Shown in pieces: positions 43,368-54,413 of a DNA stretch of 64,000 nucleotides. The notes beneath the pieces were generated by a model. The model saw nothing but the letters and a program-made list of their open reading frames with translations. It had not been told where the DNA came from and did no database searches. Source of the stretch: Stachybotrys elegans (Eukaryota; Ascomycota; Sordariomycetes; Hypocreales; Stachybotryaceae); the NCBI GenBank assembly GCA_020746835.1, contig JAGPNK010000001.1, forward strand, positions 3,782,001-3,846,000, written 5' to 3'. A program made the translations under genes and the position numbers. Each line of letters opens with the position of its first letter. Position 1 is the first letter of the stretch.

Positions 43368-45296
43368 TTACGAAGAGTTGCGGGTCGTACGCTTAGTGAC
43401 CTCGGCCTTGGCCTTCTCAGCTCCGGTGGTGGTGGCCGTGGCGGCCTTGTCCTTGACCTCCTTGGCCTTGCCTTTGGCATCAGTGGCAGCCTTCTTGACT
43501 GCGGGAGAGGAGCCGGCGCTGATCAAGAGGCCAATAATGGCACCCAGAGAAGCGAGGACAGCCAGGATACCAGCAGGGACCTCAGGGACGAACTTGATAG
43601 CCTCAACGGGGTCGTTCTGGGCAATGGTGACGAAGAGGTCAAGCTTCTCCTTGATGTAGGTGACGGGGTCCTCGGTGAACTTGAGGTCAAGGGGAGACTT
43701 GGGCTTGTCCTCCTGCTTGGGCTTCTCAGCGTCAAGGAGAGCCTTCTCGACGGGGTGCTTGAGGTGGAAGGTCTCCTGGGCCAGCTTGTCGGCGTCCTCA
43801 ACAGAGTGGCCGATGTAGATGTTGTCGAAGAGGATATCGCTCTGCATGGTCCAGATCTCAAAACCAATCTGTCATCGTGTCAGTTAGTCGTGTTCGTTCA
43901 GGTGGCTTGGGGGCATCAACTTACAGCACCCATGGGCTCGAAGTTGGCAGGGGTCTTGTCCTCAAAGTAGTCGGGGTTCTTGATCTTGCGAGGAGCCCAG
44001 ACGCCCTTGTACTCGGGGTTGTCAATGTAGGGGGCGGACCACTTGCCCTTGTAGTCAGGGTTGCGGATCATGGGCTTGGTCCAGGGACCGCAGCCAGAGG
44101 CGTCGGCGCACTTGGGGTTGGCGACGGTGGGGGGGATCCAGTCACCATCCTCGTCATCGTCCCAGTCCTCGGGCTTCTCAGCCTCAGGGTCGGGGATAAC
44201 AGAGGGCTCATCGACAAGCCAGTCCTCGGGCATGGCAGCCTCCTCGTCGACAATCTCGAAGGGGGCATCCTCGTCCCAGTCCTCGGGCTTGGTAGCCTCG
44301 GGGTCGGGGATGCGGGAGGCGTCAACCCAGTCCTCGGGCTTGGAGTCGGTGGGGTCATCAATCTCGGCGTCAGGGTTGACGGGAGGGGAGAAATCCTCGA
44401 GGAGAGAGCCGGTCTTGACCTCCTCCCCGTTCTGCTTGATGACGTAGGTGTTGTCGGGGTGGACAATGAGAGTGTAGAGCTCGGTGGTCTTGACAATCTT
44501 GGCGGCGGGAGGAGCATTCAGGTGCTTCTCCTCGTACTCGCCAGTCTTGGGGTTCTTGTGGTTGAAGATGAAGTGAACCTTGTTGGTGTGGCCGCACTTG
44601 TCAGGACCAAACATGATGACGTACGGGGTGGTGTTGCTGAACTCCTCCTGGTGAAGAGCCTTGTTGTCGCGCAGGAGCTTCATGTAAGCGCCACCGCACT
44701 CAAGTCCCTCTAGAAAAAACGCGTCAGCATAGCCTAGGCATGAGAGGTTCAGGGCATCTTACTCTGGAGCTTGACCTCATACTGAACAACGAGGGTCTTG
44801 CCCGTGTTGTCAATCTTCGTGGGGAACTTGGCAGAGATGGCGTGGTGGGCAGCAGGGTTCTTGATGACGAGACCCTTATCTCCCTCCATTCCCTTGTATT
44901 GGTAGGGCTCCTCGACAGCCCATTCACCAACGTAAGCCCACTCCTCCTCACTGTCCTTGCCGCTGTTGTCCTTCTTGGCGTGGGAAGGCTTCCATCTCTG
45001 CTCCCAGTCATCGGTGAACTGCTCGAGGAAGTCGCCCTTGACGGTAGTGGGCTGGACAAACACATTGTTAGCCTCCGGACCGTGGAGAAGTTGTCTGGCT
45101 ATGCTGCGGGAAGCGGGGGATGGCTGCCTCAGGTGGCGAGACCATCGGTGCAACAAAGCAGCTGGCGGGCGGCTGGGGCAATTGAACTCACAGTGAAGGT
45201 AGGGAGCTCGGGGGCAGCCTCAGCAGCCTCCTCGGCGTGCGCGACACCCACGAGGAGGGTGGCCGACACGGCGGCAGCGACAGCGTTGAACTTCAT
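43368..45296 (-). CDS. Calnexin, ER membrane chaperone
   Basis: Lectin chaperone binding monoglucosylated N-glycoproteins in the ER. Exons: 45192-45296, 44763-45051, 43925-44709 and 43368-43868; 559 aa. The signal peptide [21 protein letters not shown] is followed by the luminal lectin domain ([42 protein letters not shown]; the Cys pair is present). The P-domain (about 255-385) carries the tandem repeats [18 protein letters not shown] and GxWxxPxIxNPxYKGxW-type. A TM helix is at about 485-507 ([21 protein letters not shown]), then a Lys/Ala-rich cytosolic tail ending KRTTRNSS without a classical dilysine signal. It shares the ER pathway with Ost1 at the right of the window. A TACGTG motif lies 225 nt upstream. 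Confidence 0.96.
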
Positions 45297-46753
45297 GGCT
45301 CGTTTGCTCTGCGAGGACAGAGATGCGGAGTAGGTTCTGCTAAAGGGAAATGACCAGGCGCTCGGCGCAAAGGGTCTGGGGGAGAAGGCGTCAAAAGGAG
45401 AATTGAGACAACGGATTGGGCCCAGCGCTCAAGAGAAGAAGTCGGGAAGAGATGGCGAAGAGGGAGGATGAGGGAAGCTTTAACTTTAGAGGACGGGAAC
45501 GACGGTGTCTTTTTTGAGGACACGTAGAAGCTACAAGGGCTTCCCAATCTTCAGGGTGCCATTTTGGGTGGCTGTTGGAGGGTAATGCGGGGGTCTCCAG
45601 TGGGACTGCAGCACCCTGGCTGGCGAGGTACGCGGCGGTACACGGCAATGGCCATTTGTCGCGTGGCTAAGTCACTGCAGTCCGCTCAGGCAACCGTACC
45701 ACACTGTATCGTCCGGGATCCCCTAACTGCCTTACTTGTCCTTCCCAGCTTCAGCTAGTAATAATCAAACCCGCCCACCGAGCTTCCAATCTGTTATCGC
45801 CTCGCGCCGATGGAACACTCGAGAATATGGGCTGAGGTTGCACGATGGAAGGTGCCTAGGAGACCAGTGTTTGAAGTCAATGAGGCTCCAGCTGCACGCG
45901 AATTTAGCCTTTATGGATGAGCAGACAGCTGGGGCGTGCTTCAACCGCCAAATTGCGACCTCCCAAGTTCCTCCTTCTAGCAAGTGCTGCCACCTCATGG
46001 CACTAGAGGTAGCTCCGTACCTGCTGATTTGGCCTTGCGAAAGCTCCATACTACCAAGACTTTGTAGACCTCGCTGACCTGGAACTTTGCTGATTGGGTA
46101 GCCTTGCTGACTACAAAACTGCTCAAGACAGCCTTGGGCACGCCAGAGCATGTTGCCTGATTCAGGATAGCGTTGCCTTGTATTTAGGGAATCTCCTCAT
46201 GTGAGTGTTTAGGGTAAGATGTGGGGCCAGCCGAGAGCTCAGGAACCTGATGAATTGGCCAATGGTTGACGTCTCCTACAATCAGCATAGAATATATTTC
46301 ATTCTCACTTGATCAATCAATTCGAACAAACGTTGGTACATAACAATTGATGGAAAAGAGCAACCTTCTAGGATTGTGGCTTCTTTCATATGATTCAACA
46401 TTGACTCCCATCGCCTTCGATCCTTGGTGCACAGACTAGGCGCTGTCGTACGGGATCCAGATGCTGGACGATGTAACCGAGCTTGTCTTGCAAGAGACAA
46501 ATGCAATGAAAGGAACAGTTTTAAATAATCTTACCCCAGTCGACAACTCCGATTTCTCACGTGGCATCGGCAACATGTCAACTATATCAAGGGTGATTGG
46601 GAAGCAAAGGTCCATTAAAGTGAGTACTGCTAACTGAACGACATAGACAGAAGAAGGGATGGCTTCGCTTGCCCGGAGCTCATTAATATGTTCCTCATGA
46701 CTGGACATCCAAGCCCACATCATTCATATACCGAAATTCAACATGCTCGCCGC
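45297..46753. other. Intergenic, 1.46 kb: calnexin promoter and 3' flank of Cys-rich GPI-type gene
   Basis: No confident gene. The segment from 46280 to 46740 is AT-richer, and two overlapping minus frames (75 and 95 codons) lie there; neither shows a motif or splices cleanly to the other. It may be 3' UTR or relic sequence. A third minus frame (45765-46151, 128 codons) is also without recognisable features. Confidence 0.4.
45521..45526 (-). promoter_or_regulatory. TACGTG (UPRE-like) motif upstream of calnexin
   Basis: On the minus strand the sequence reads TACGTGTCC, 225 nt before the calnexin start. TACGTG is a core of yeast unfolded-protein-response elements bound by Hac1. Calnexin is commonly UPR-induced, but a 6-bp match can arise by chance. 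Confidence 0.25.
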
Positions 46754-47396
46754 TTACAGGACGAAGAGGGCGGCAGCGAGGGCGAAGAGGGAGGAGCCAA
46801 CGATAGCAGAGGCGGCGCTATCGTCGTCGTTGTTCTCGCTCTCGCCTTCGCTGCTGGTCTCAGCAGAAGCAGGGCCGGTGCTGGTGGCAGTAGGGCGGCC
46901 AGAGGCGTCGGTCAGGGTGGTGACGACGGTGCTGGCAGGCTCAGCGGCGGTGTTGGAGTCATCCTCGTCGTCGCCATCGTTGTTGGCAGGAGCGCCAGTA
47001 GGGCGGGGAGTACCAGTAGAGGCATAGTAGTGCTCCTCGATGCAGCCGAGCATGCAGCGGCTGTAGCGCTCGGTGGCCGCGGGGGTGCCGTCACCCTGGT
47101 CGCAGTCGGCGACACACTGAGTGGTACGCTCAACATCGTCCTCGTTCACAGAGGGGACCTATGTAGCGGGGTCAGCATCATCTCCCATGGACTCTTCGTC
47201 ATCCAGGTAATGGACTTACAGGGTTGCAGTAGGACAAGCAGGTGACATCGCCAGGTTCGCACCGGTTGACGCAGGCAATTAATGAGGACTGCGCAGGGTC
47301 GATGGCGGCGGTGGAAGAGGGAGCCTCACGCTCGGTGGCGGACTGAGCAGAAACGGCAATGGCGAAGGCGCCGACGATAGCAACAGAGAAACGCAT
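46754..47396 (-). CDS. Small Cys-rich secreted, probably GPI-anchored protein
   Basis: Exons: 47220-47396 and 46754-47158 (61-nt intron, phase 0); 193 aa. The signal peptide MRFSVAIVGAFAIAVSAQ is followed by a short module with eight Cys in CxxxC pairs: CVNRC, CLSYC, CVADC and CMLGC (about residues 40-100). The spacing differs from the CFEM pattern I know. A Ser/Thr/Asp-rich stalk (about 105-170) leads to a C-terminal hydrophobic tail (SAIVGSSLFALAAALFVL), the layout of a GPI-anchored wall protein. Proteins with this architecture recur in filamentous fungi, but their role is not established. It is divergent from the Mde1 gene, 2.3 kb away. Confidence 0.82.
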
Positions 47397-49702
47397 CTTG
47401 ACTATTAGATGGGATATTCCGAAGGTTGGTATTAAGGAAGACCTTGGTTGTCTCGGGGCAATGAGTGTGGGATGGTTTGACCTAACGAACGGACGAAAGC
47501 GAATGTGTGTCGATGGCGTTGAGGACCGGAGGACGAGGAGGGAAGGGAAGAAGAACAAACATACCGGCGCGGCGTCGAGACTTCTTATTAAAGACAAAGG
47601 CGCGCTGGTGGATGGGCGAGACGCACGCAGGGGGGTGTGCGCGGCCCCTGGAATCCGGAGGGAACAAGTCAAGGCCAACCAAGGCACATCCGCATGGACA
47701 GACTCGTCCCATCAGCCCCATCCACGAACAGGGAAAGGCTTTGTTTACCTGGACGAGCCTTCATGCAGCAGAGTGCACAGCCAAGGCCCAACTGGGGGTG
47801 GGTTGGAGGACCGCCGCCGCTGTAGCAGAACCAGACACTCGCCGACGCTACCAGCCAGCCTAGCCCACACCGTCGAACGATGCAGATCGGTGGTAGCTAG
47901 CGAAGTTTGTGTCTGGGGAAGCCGGAAGCGCCTTGTTGAGCACTTGTGGGCCGGCCAATGAGCCTAGCTGGCCCATCCGACGTTTAATTACGGACCGGGC
48001 AGTCGCCTCGATCTAATTTGCGGACTTGGACGGGGCGTGTGCGCAGCGTGTGCCAACGGAGGACAATGTCTCTGCCCTGGGCGCTTCCTCGAGGGCAGTT
48101 CCCATTACGTTATTGTTGTGCACATCTGCCTCTCGACATGCCACCCTAGCCTCGAGGCAAGCAGGAGGAAGTTGGGCGTGCAGATCGTGTGGTAACCGCA
48201 TGGCCAGGGGGGGGGGGGGCGGTTGGCCAATAGGAAAATACACGACTACAGGAATACGGGACAACGGTGGTTCAACAACAAGAACACCATCACCTGACCT
48301 CGTGTTTGCTGTTGTCCAGAACCCTCTCGAACTACCTTCGCTAGTCGTCACAGCCGGGTCCCATCGATGCCCACTCCCACGGCCCCTCAGAGGCCCCCCC
48401 TATGACGACGATGTTGGCTAGTCCCATGGTCCTAGGTCTGAGATGGCGGTCGCTTCAGCCTACACCATGGTTATATTCACGTCAAGATATATTCCAGGTG
48501 TTCCATTTGGTTAGGCGATAGGCGACCAGAGCTCGGGTCTGTGATTCAGGGGCTCGACGGGAAGGGACAAAAACCAAGCTTCAACCCTTGAAAGAGGGTG
48601 TATGGGGCGTGCCAGCTGGCCAGGGTAAACAGGAATGGAATGCTGAAAACGGCATGCTCATATCCCACGGTTCAGGCGCCGAGACACCCCTTGCAAAGGC
48701 CTTGGGCAGCACCTTGGCTGCAACAAAAGTTATGTATTAATGAGAGCATGTCGGGTCCAAACAACATGTGAAAGAAAGCGCCCAATGCCCTGGGGAGCGG
48801 GAGCTTTTGGTCCTCTTGTTGTTTGTTGTTTGTTGGGGCTGGGCTAACGGAGAAAAAGTCTTCAGGTCGTCTCACCATTCTCATGGGGCCGTAAGCCACT
48901 GCGCGGCTACCAAACCGAGGTCCCTCCTCCATGTGCTAGTTGCAGGCTATGACCTCGTCTGCACGCCAAGCGGCCCTGGCTGTGTGACGCTGGGCCGTTT
49001 GCCAAGGGGGTTAACTTGGCCACGAACAGAGCAATACGAGGATGGGGGGGGCAAAGAGAGAAGGACCAAAAAAAACCAAAGACTCGTGTCCCCTGTTTAT
49101 GCGGATCTTTCACCCTCCCCGGCTCGCCTCCCGCCTGCAAATCGAGATCAACAACGTGTAATCGGCTTTCTCCTTCTCTGCCAGGGGCTTTTTGCCAAAG
49201 TGGCATTCATGCATGCACGGGAACCAAACGCGCGTCCGTGAAGACAGAATGCACCCATCTTCAGCAAGGGTTTACCGCCCCATGATTCCCTGCACGCCTT
49301 CCATTTCCTTCTCGCCTGTCTTTGAGCGGAAGAAGGACGGTTCCTTCGCCTGTTTTACGGACACATGCATGCATGCATGCATATTCATCCTCTTGTTTGA
49401 TTCCTGCTGAAGAGCCAGGTCGTGATTCAGTAAATAGGCCCGGCAATGAATCCCACCCATTCAATTGACTTGATTATTTTTTTGTGTGGGCGTCAAGTAC
49501 TGTCCTTGCCTTTAGAGGGGGAAATGCTATCGAGCACGCCTTCCGCCAGTGGGTGGTGGTGGTGCTCCTAACCCCACACTCAAATTGCACCTGTGAGGTA
49601 AGAGGAGGCTGATTATAGCCTCACAATTCGCAACCATAGGCGGCTTTTTTCGTCACTGCCGAAATCCGTTCATCTGACATCTCCCCCTCCCATCCAGCAG
49701 CT
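47397..49702. other. Long divergent intergenic region (2.3 kb) between the GPI-type gene and Mde1
   Basis: No gene supported. It contains a run of 13 G at about 48207-48219 and an (ATGC)n tract at 49364-49382, fully alternating purine-pyrimidine. Frames of up to 200 codons at 47359-47961 on the plus strand are antisense to promoter and signal-peptide sequence and have no domain features. Confidence 0.45.
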
Positions 49703-50766
49703 ATGGCGTCCGAGGACAAGCCTGCCGTCGTCGAGAACCCCGACCAGCTCATCACCTCTGATGACCCTGAACACCCCGCCAACCTCATCCCCTCGCTGTG
49801 CGCCAAGTTTTGGAACCTGGGATGGGTAACAGGCACAGGCGGCGGTTGTTCCATTCGACAAGAGTAATTGCTCCCGTCTTTCTCCTCTCTGATCTTGTGT
49901 CCTTTCTTGCCTGCTGAGCACTCGTCTCTCGCCCACTCTCACACAATCATGAGTTGTTGCTCATCTCCCCTCTCAACGGCTTTCTCACAACAGCATGGCC
50001 ATGATGATGATATTCCATATGCCACAATCCCGTACATGCAGACATCTAGAATGAAGCCCTTCACTTACACACCCTCTTCTTGACCCCAGTGACCTCGTCT
50101 ACCTCGCCCCCTCGGGCGTGCAAAAGGAGCTGATGAAGAACACCGACATCTACGTCCTCTCCCTCGCCGCTCAGGAGCCCACCTTCAAGAACCGCACCTA
50201 CCTGCGCTCGCCGCCCTGCTACAAGCCCTCGCAGTGCACGCCGCTCTTCCTCGCCGCCTTCACCCGCCGCCGCGCCGGCTGCTGCATCCACACGCACTCG
50301 CAGTGGGCCGTCCTCGTCACCCTGCTCCTCGAGAGCGAGCAGGTGCCCGGCCGCCGCTCCGTCTTTGAGATCAACAACATTGAGCAGATCAAGGGCTTCC
50401 GCCGCGGCTACACCAAGACGGGCAACCTGGGCTACCATGACACCCTCCGCATCCCCGTCATCGAGAACACCCCACACGAGGAGGATCTGACCGAGTATCT
50501 CGAGGCTGCCATGGAGGAGTATCCCGACACCTATGCCGTCTTGGTCCGCCGCCACGGCGTCTACGTGTGGGGTGAAGACGTCCACAAGGCCAAGACTCAG
50601 TGCGAAAGGTATGCATCGGCCAGCCATTGCACAAGTTGTTTTTCCCTTGCACAAGGCTGACCGATATACAAGCTTGGACTATCTTTTCCAGCTGGCCATA
50701 GAGATGAAGAAGCTCGGCCTTCCTTGGATCTCTGACATTCCCCAGATTGCACCGCAGCGTTCTTAG
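49703..50766 (+). CDS. mde1: Methylthioribulose-1-phosphate dehydratase (methionine salvage)
   Basis: Class II aldolase-family enzyme that dehydrates 5-methylthioribulose 1-phosphate in the cytosolic methionine salvage pathway. Exons: 49703-49863, 50090-50608 and 50673-50766; 257 aa. Family features: [29 protein letters not shown] (about 24-52), [15 protein letters not shown], the Zn-binding [11 protein letters not shown] (His-x-His) and the third His in [11 protein letters not shown]. Glu in the family position is in the segment between them. The C-terminus [19 protein letters not shown] is typical. The first intron (226 nt) is longer than most here. Convergent with Sec20, only 170 nt apart. 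Confidence 0.93.
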
Positions 50767-50936
50767 TTGCATCTGCACACGAGGAGGCGGCTTGTTGGAT
50801 GGGATGAATGCATAGTGAACAGGGCATGGACTGCCTGATATCATAGATTTGAAAGGGTAAATAGGCGGATCTCTCAACAGCATCCCGGTTATAGCCGAGG
50901 CGGAATACCATTACTACCCGCTGCAGTGATGAGCTC

Positions 50937-52200
50937 CTATAGCTCCTCCTTGACCTGCACATGTTCCACCGCTGGTCTAGCATCCAAGTCTTCGCCCAAA
51001 CCGTCCTCCAGACCCTGTTCAGCCTCCACGTCAGGGTCCTCTGGTATTGACCCCAGCTCCTCAGCTTCTCGGACAGCATCCACGACCTTGTCTATCGTGT
51101 CCTTGACAGCAGCATCAACCTGCTCAGCCCCATCATATCGAACCTGAGCGGTCGGTAGGTCCTCCCGCGGAAGTCCCTCCACCGGCACCCCGCCATCAGG
51201 CACCTCGGCAAAGGCATCGGGCTTGCCAGCGCTGGGCCGGCTGCGCATGACCGCGCCGCCAGCTGTCGACCCGATGCCGAATATCAGCCTCAGCGGCAGA
51301 TACACGAACCACCACATCGGCCCGTACAAGAGCCGCCGGAACACGAGCCAGGCGCCCGTAACGAGCAGCATGTAGAGCGTAGTCTGCAGGTACCACGTGT
51401 CGCTCTTCTGCGACCGCAGCAGAGTCCCCAGAAGCTCGCGGGAGTTGGAGAGCATCGTGTCCAGAGACCCGTACGACTCGTCCAGCTGCTTCAGCGCCAC
51501 CGACGACTCCGTCAGCGTCTGGTGCGCAAACTCGCTCCGCGACAGCTCCGCCGCTATGAGGTCGTGCGTCCGCCGGAGAGCGTTGGTGACGTTGCTGCTC
51601 GCCCCGACTGTCTGCTGGTCCTCCTCTGTAAGGCTCGAGTATTGCTTCTGGTGGATGGACCGCTCGGCGCGCTGCGGCCGCGGCGCATCTTCCGACGGTT
51701 GGCCGCCGCCGCCCTCCTCGGCGGGGTGCAGCGATGCGGCCTCTGATGTTGCGTAGGATTGCAGCTGCAGCTGCCGCTCCAGCTTGTGCAGCTTCTCTAT
51801 GCTCTTCTTGGCAAGGACGCGGGCTCGTCGGAATGCGAAGCGGTAGCTGCGAGTCGTAACATGTGAGTCAACCTTGCCCCTCCATCGCCCATTCGGATCC
51901 CTCTCACCTAACGAGCTCTCTGGATATCCTATGCACGCCCTCCTCTAGCCTCGTCTTCTCGTGGCTGTCGGGTCTTAGGTATTTGACTTCCTCCTGCAGC
52001 AGCTCCTGGTCTTCCATGCCGCTACGCAGGAGCAGTCCAATCTCGGTGGACAGCTCATCGGTGACATTGTTCTCGTCGGTGTTTGGCGGGAGAGAGCCGG
52101 GCTCAAACGTCAGGTTTCCGAGTCGATCTATAAGCTCCTTGAGCTGCGTCGTCGTCTCTTGGAGCGCTGAGAGGCGCTCTTGCAAGCCTTCGAACGACAT
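50937..52200 (-). CDS. sec20: SNARE protein Sec20 (BNIP1 family)
   Basis: Q-SNARE of the ER acting in Golgi-to-ER retrograde fusion, partner of Ufe1, Use1 and Dsl1. Exons: 51908-52200 and 50937-51846 (61-nt intron); 400 aa. The N-terminal coiled-coil region (LQERLSALQETTTQLKELIDRLGNL) leads to the Sec20 core at about 170-240: SNVTNALRRTHDLIAAELSRSEFAHQTLTESSVALKQLDESYGSLDTMLSNSRELLGTL, followed by WYLQTTLYMLLVTGAWLVFRRLL as membrane anchor. The tail after the TM is about 110 residues, acidic, and would lie in the ER lumen; it lacks an HDEL-type end (it ends VQVKEEL). Divergent from mL53, with 500 nt between the starts. Confidence 0.9.
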
Positions 52201-52700
52201 TCTTGAGCAATCGGGTATTTTGTAAGTGCATTTGCTAGCAGCGTATCTTCGGCCAATTCAGATGACGACAGGTGGTCTATGTTGCCGTTTACAGGCTCAA
52301 ACAACCATGGCTTCCACAAAATGGAAATACAACAGGCCACTTACCATGGGATGTTGGCAAGGTTGTGCTACATTTAAGCACAAATTTCACAAGCTGCCCA
52401 TCAAGTACCGCTACCTTTGGTAGATCTGAGCACTAATTTTCCAGGTACCGCACTTCATCTGTGCCACCTGCGGAGCACTAAGGTACCTCTATTGCCGTTC
52501 CTGGCATACTGTCCAAAATTGTGACTAAGCGCATGCAAGCCACACATACCTCTTTGTACTTAGAGCCACACCAGCCACAGGAGGTTGTGCACTCTGGGAA
52601 ACCTCCAAAATTTCCCAGCAAGCGTATCACCAGCGTCCCGACGTCAACCGACCGGCTGCTCCTTCGCCTCGCTCCCCCGTTCGCGACACCCTCCGCCAAG
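52201..52700. other. Head-to-head promoter of Sec20 and mL53
   Basis: 500 nt between two divergent start codons; both genes must draw their promoters from it. The mL53 frame is open upstream to 52533 without a stop, so a longer N-terminus is possible but unlikely. Confidence 0.5.
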
Positions 52701-53045
52701 ATGATCACCAAGTTCATGACCGAGATCTCGGTCAAGTTCAACCCCTTCGCCCCCTGCGCTAAGCCGGCACGCCTCTTCCTCACCCGCATCCCGCCTACGG
52801 CCCGAGCAAATGGCACCGTCATCCGTTCTGCCGTTCTGCCCCAGAGTTCGAGCGAGACTAGCAGTGTATGGGTCAAATTCAGTATGTGGAATTGATAGTG
52901 AATTGGGGGAGGGTTGGACTGACAGACAACAGAGGATGGAAAGGAGATGACGTTCGACTGCAAGAACTACAACATCAAGGGCCTCGTGGACGAGACGGAC
53001 CGCCACTCTAGACAACTGCAGAAGGCTCTCGACTTGACCGAGTAA
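52701..53045 (+). CDS. Mitochondrial large-subunit ribosomal protein mL53 (yeast Mrpl44 family)
   Basis: Component of the mitochondrial 54S ribosomal subunit. Exons: 52701-52881 and 52933-53045 (51-nt intron); 97 aa, the normal size. The sequence MITKFMTEISVKFNPFAPCAKPARLFLTRIPP followed by VLPQSSSETSSVWVKFKDGKEMTFDCKNYNIKGLVDETDRHSR is the thioredoxin-like L53/MRP-L53 fold signature in fungi. ATG 52701 was chosen because MITKF is the typical family start. The gene is convergent with the pyrophosphatase gene, 188 nt away. Confidence 0.9.
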
Positions 53046-53233
53046 ATACGCACGGTTGCGATTGATGCGTTGAGGCGTTTGGCAGAGGGGGGGTTTTACA
53101 AACTACGACATTACGGGATTCAACCACGCGATTCAGCAATCCTACTGTACAATAGAATGTATATTGGAGAGTGTCAGGAGGTTCATCAAGCCGATGTCTT
53201 TTGGTGTTCATGTACTATGGTAATACTACGAAT

Positions 53234-54413
53234 CTAAGAGGCGGCACCGCTGATGAAGAACCACTTGTCAATGGAGCTGTCGATCTTCTCAGCGGGAAGG
53301 TCCTCGTTGGGAGGCAGAGGAGGGAGAGCCTCAGGGGCAACGCGGCTGGGCGAGTGGGCGACAGTGACGTTGGTACTTTGAAGTGTTAGCTCAAGTTCAG
53401 CCATGATGATGCTGATAAATAACTTACGTAGAGACGCCACCGGACTGGGTCTTGCCGGTGATCAGGCGCTCCCAGGCCTCAGCACACTCGCGGACAACGT
53501 CCATGGCGTAGCTAGACGATTGTCAGTTTCAACAAAGTGAATGCCAGGGCATCCCATCAAACCAACCTCTTGTTCTTGCACTCGCCAGTGAAGGCAAACT
53601 GGTTCTCGGGCTTGCCGTCAGGGATCTTGTAGATGCGGAACCACTCGTTAGTGGCACGCAGCAGGCCAGGGAGGTGGCGCTCAACATCCTCAACGTCGTT
53701 GAGCTTGGGAGCCAGAGGGTCGTTGACGTCAATAACGATGACCTTCCAGTCAGTCTCTTCCTCGTCGAGCAGGGCCATGACACCGAGGACCTTGACCTGC
53801 TTGACTTGGCCAGTGTAACCGACGAGCTCGCCGATCTCGCAGACGTCGAGAGGGTCGTTGTCGCCCTTGGCCTTGGTCTCAGGGTGGATGGAGTTGGGGT
53901 CCTCCCAGGTCTAAGAGGGAATTTTATCAGCCACATCCACACTACAAAAAAAAAAAACATCCCGAGTTCTGCTCACCTGAGGGAAGGCACCGTAGTTCCA
54001 GAGGTAGCCCTTGTGGGGGAAGCAGTTGCGAACATAGCGGAGCTTGCCCTTCTTGATGTCCTGCTTGATAGGGTTGAGAAGCTCGTCCTTGGAGATCTGG
54101 AGGGAGATTGGGGGTTAGTAAAATATCCGAAGAGTTGATGTCTGTTGACCAGGCGCAGCAAACGAGCCATTGCTCGTATGCCATACAGCTGGTGCGAACC
54201 AGCGACGAGCAGGCAGGCGAAACGAACCTCAAGCTTAGCATTGGTCCATCGGGGAATCTCAACAACCATGTTCAGGATGGTCTGCTCCTGGTTGGCGTAG
54301 AGGGGGATGTCGTGGAAGGGCGAGACGGGGACGCCATCTTGCTCGATGAAGACACGGTGCTCGAGGGTGTAGGGAGCCGCAACCTTGCGGACGGTGTAGG
54401 TAGGAGAAGCCAT
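53234..54413 (-). CDS. ipp1: Inorganic pyrophosphatase, family I
   Basis: Hydrolyses pyrophosphate to two phosphates, driving biosynthetic reactions. Exons: 54228-54413, 53977-54096, 53567-53910, 53428-53511 and 53234-53375; 291 aa from ATG 54413 ([22 protein letters not shown]), matching cytosolic yeast Ipp1 in length. Motifs: [42 protein letters not shown], the family signature [12 protein letters not shown] with the metal-binding Asp residues, and [15 protein letters not shown]. The frame stays open upstream of 54413 to an ATG at 54752, adding 113 residues that are rich in Arg, Ser and Gln and have no acidic residue in the first 96. This could be a mitochondrial presequence used from an alternative start. 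Confidence 0.95.

Noticed and set aside
43877..44713. Plus-strand frame of 278 codons over calnexin
   Set aside because: Mirror of the repetitive P-domain coding sequence; repeated GLG/GVG residues are the reverse of PEDW codons.
46282..46723. Possible small minus-strand gene after the Cys-rich GPI-type gene
   Set aside because: Two short frames overlap, but the visible donor and acceptor (GGG|GTAAGA...GCAAG) do not join them in frame, and codon use is poor. More likely 3' UTR or relic sequence.
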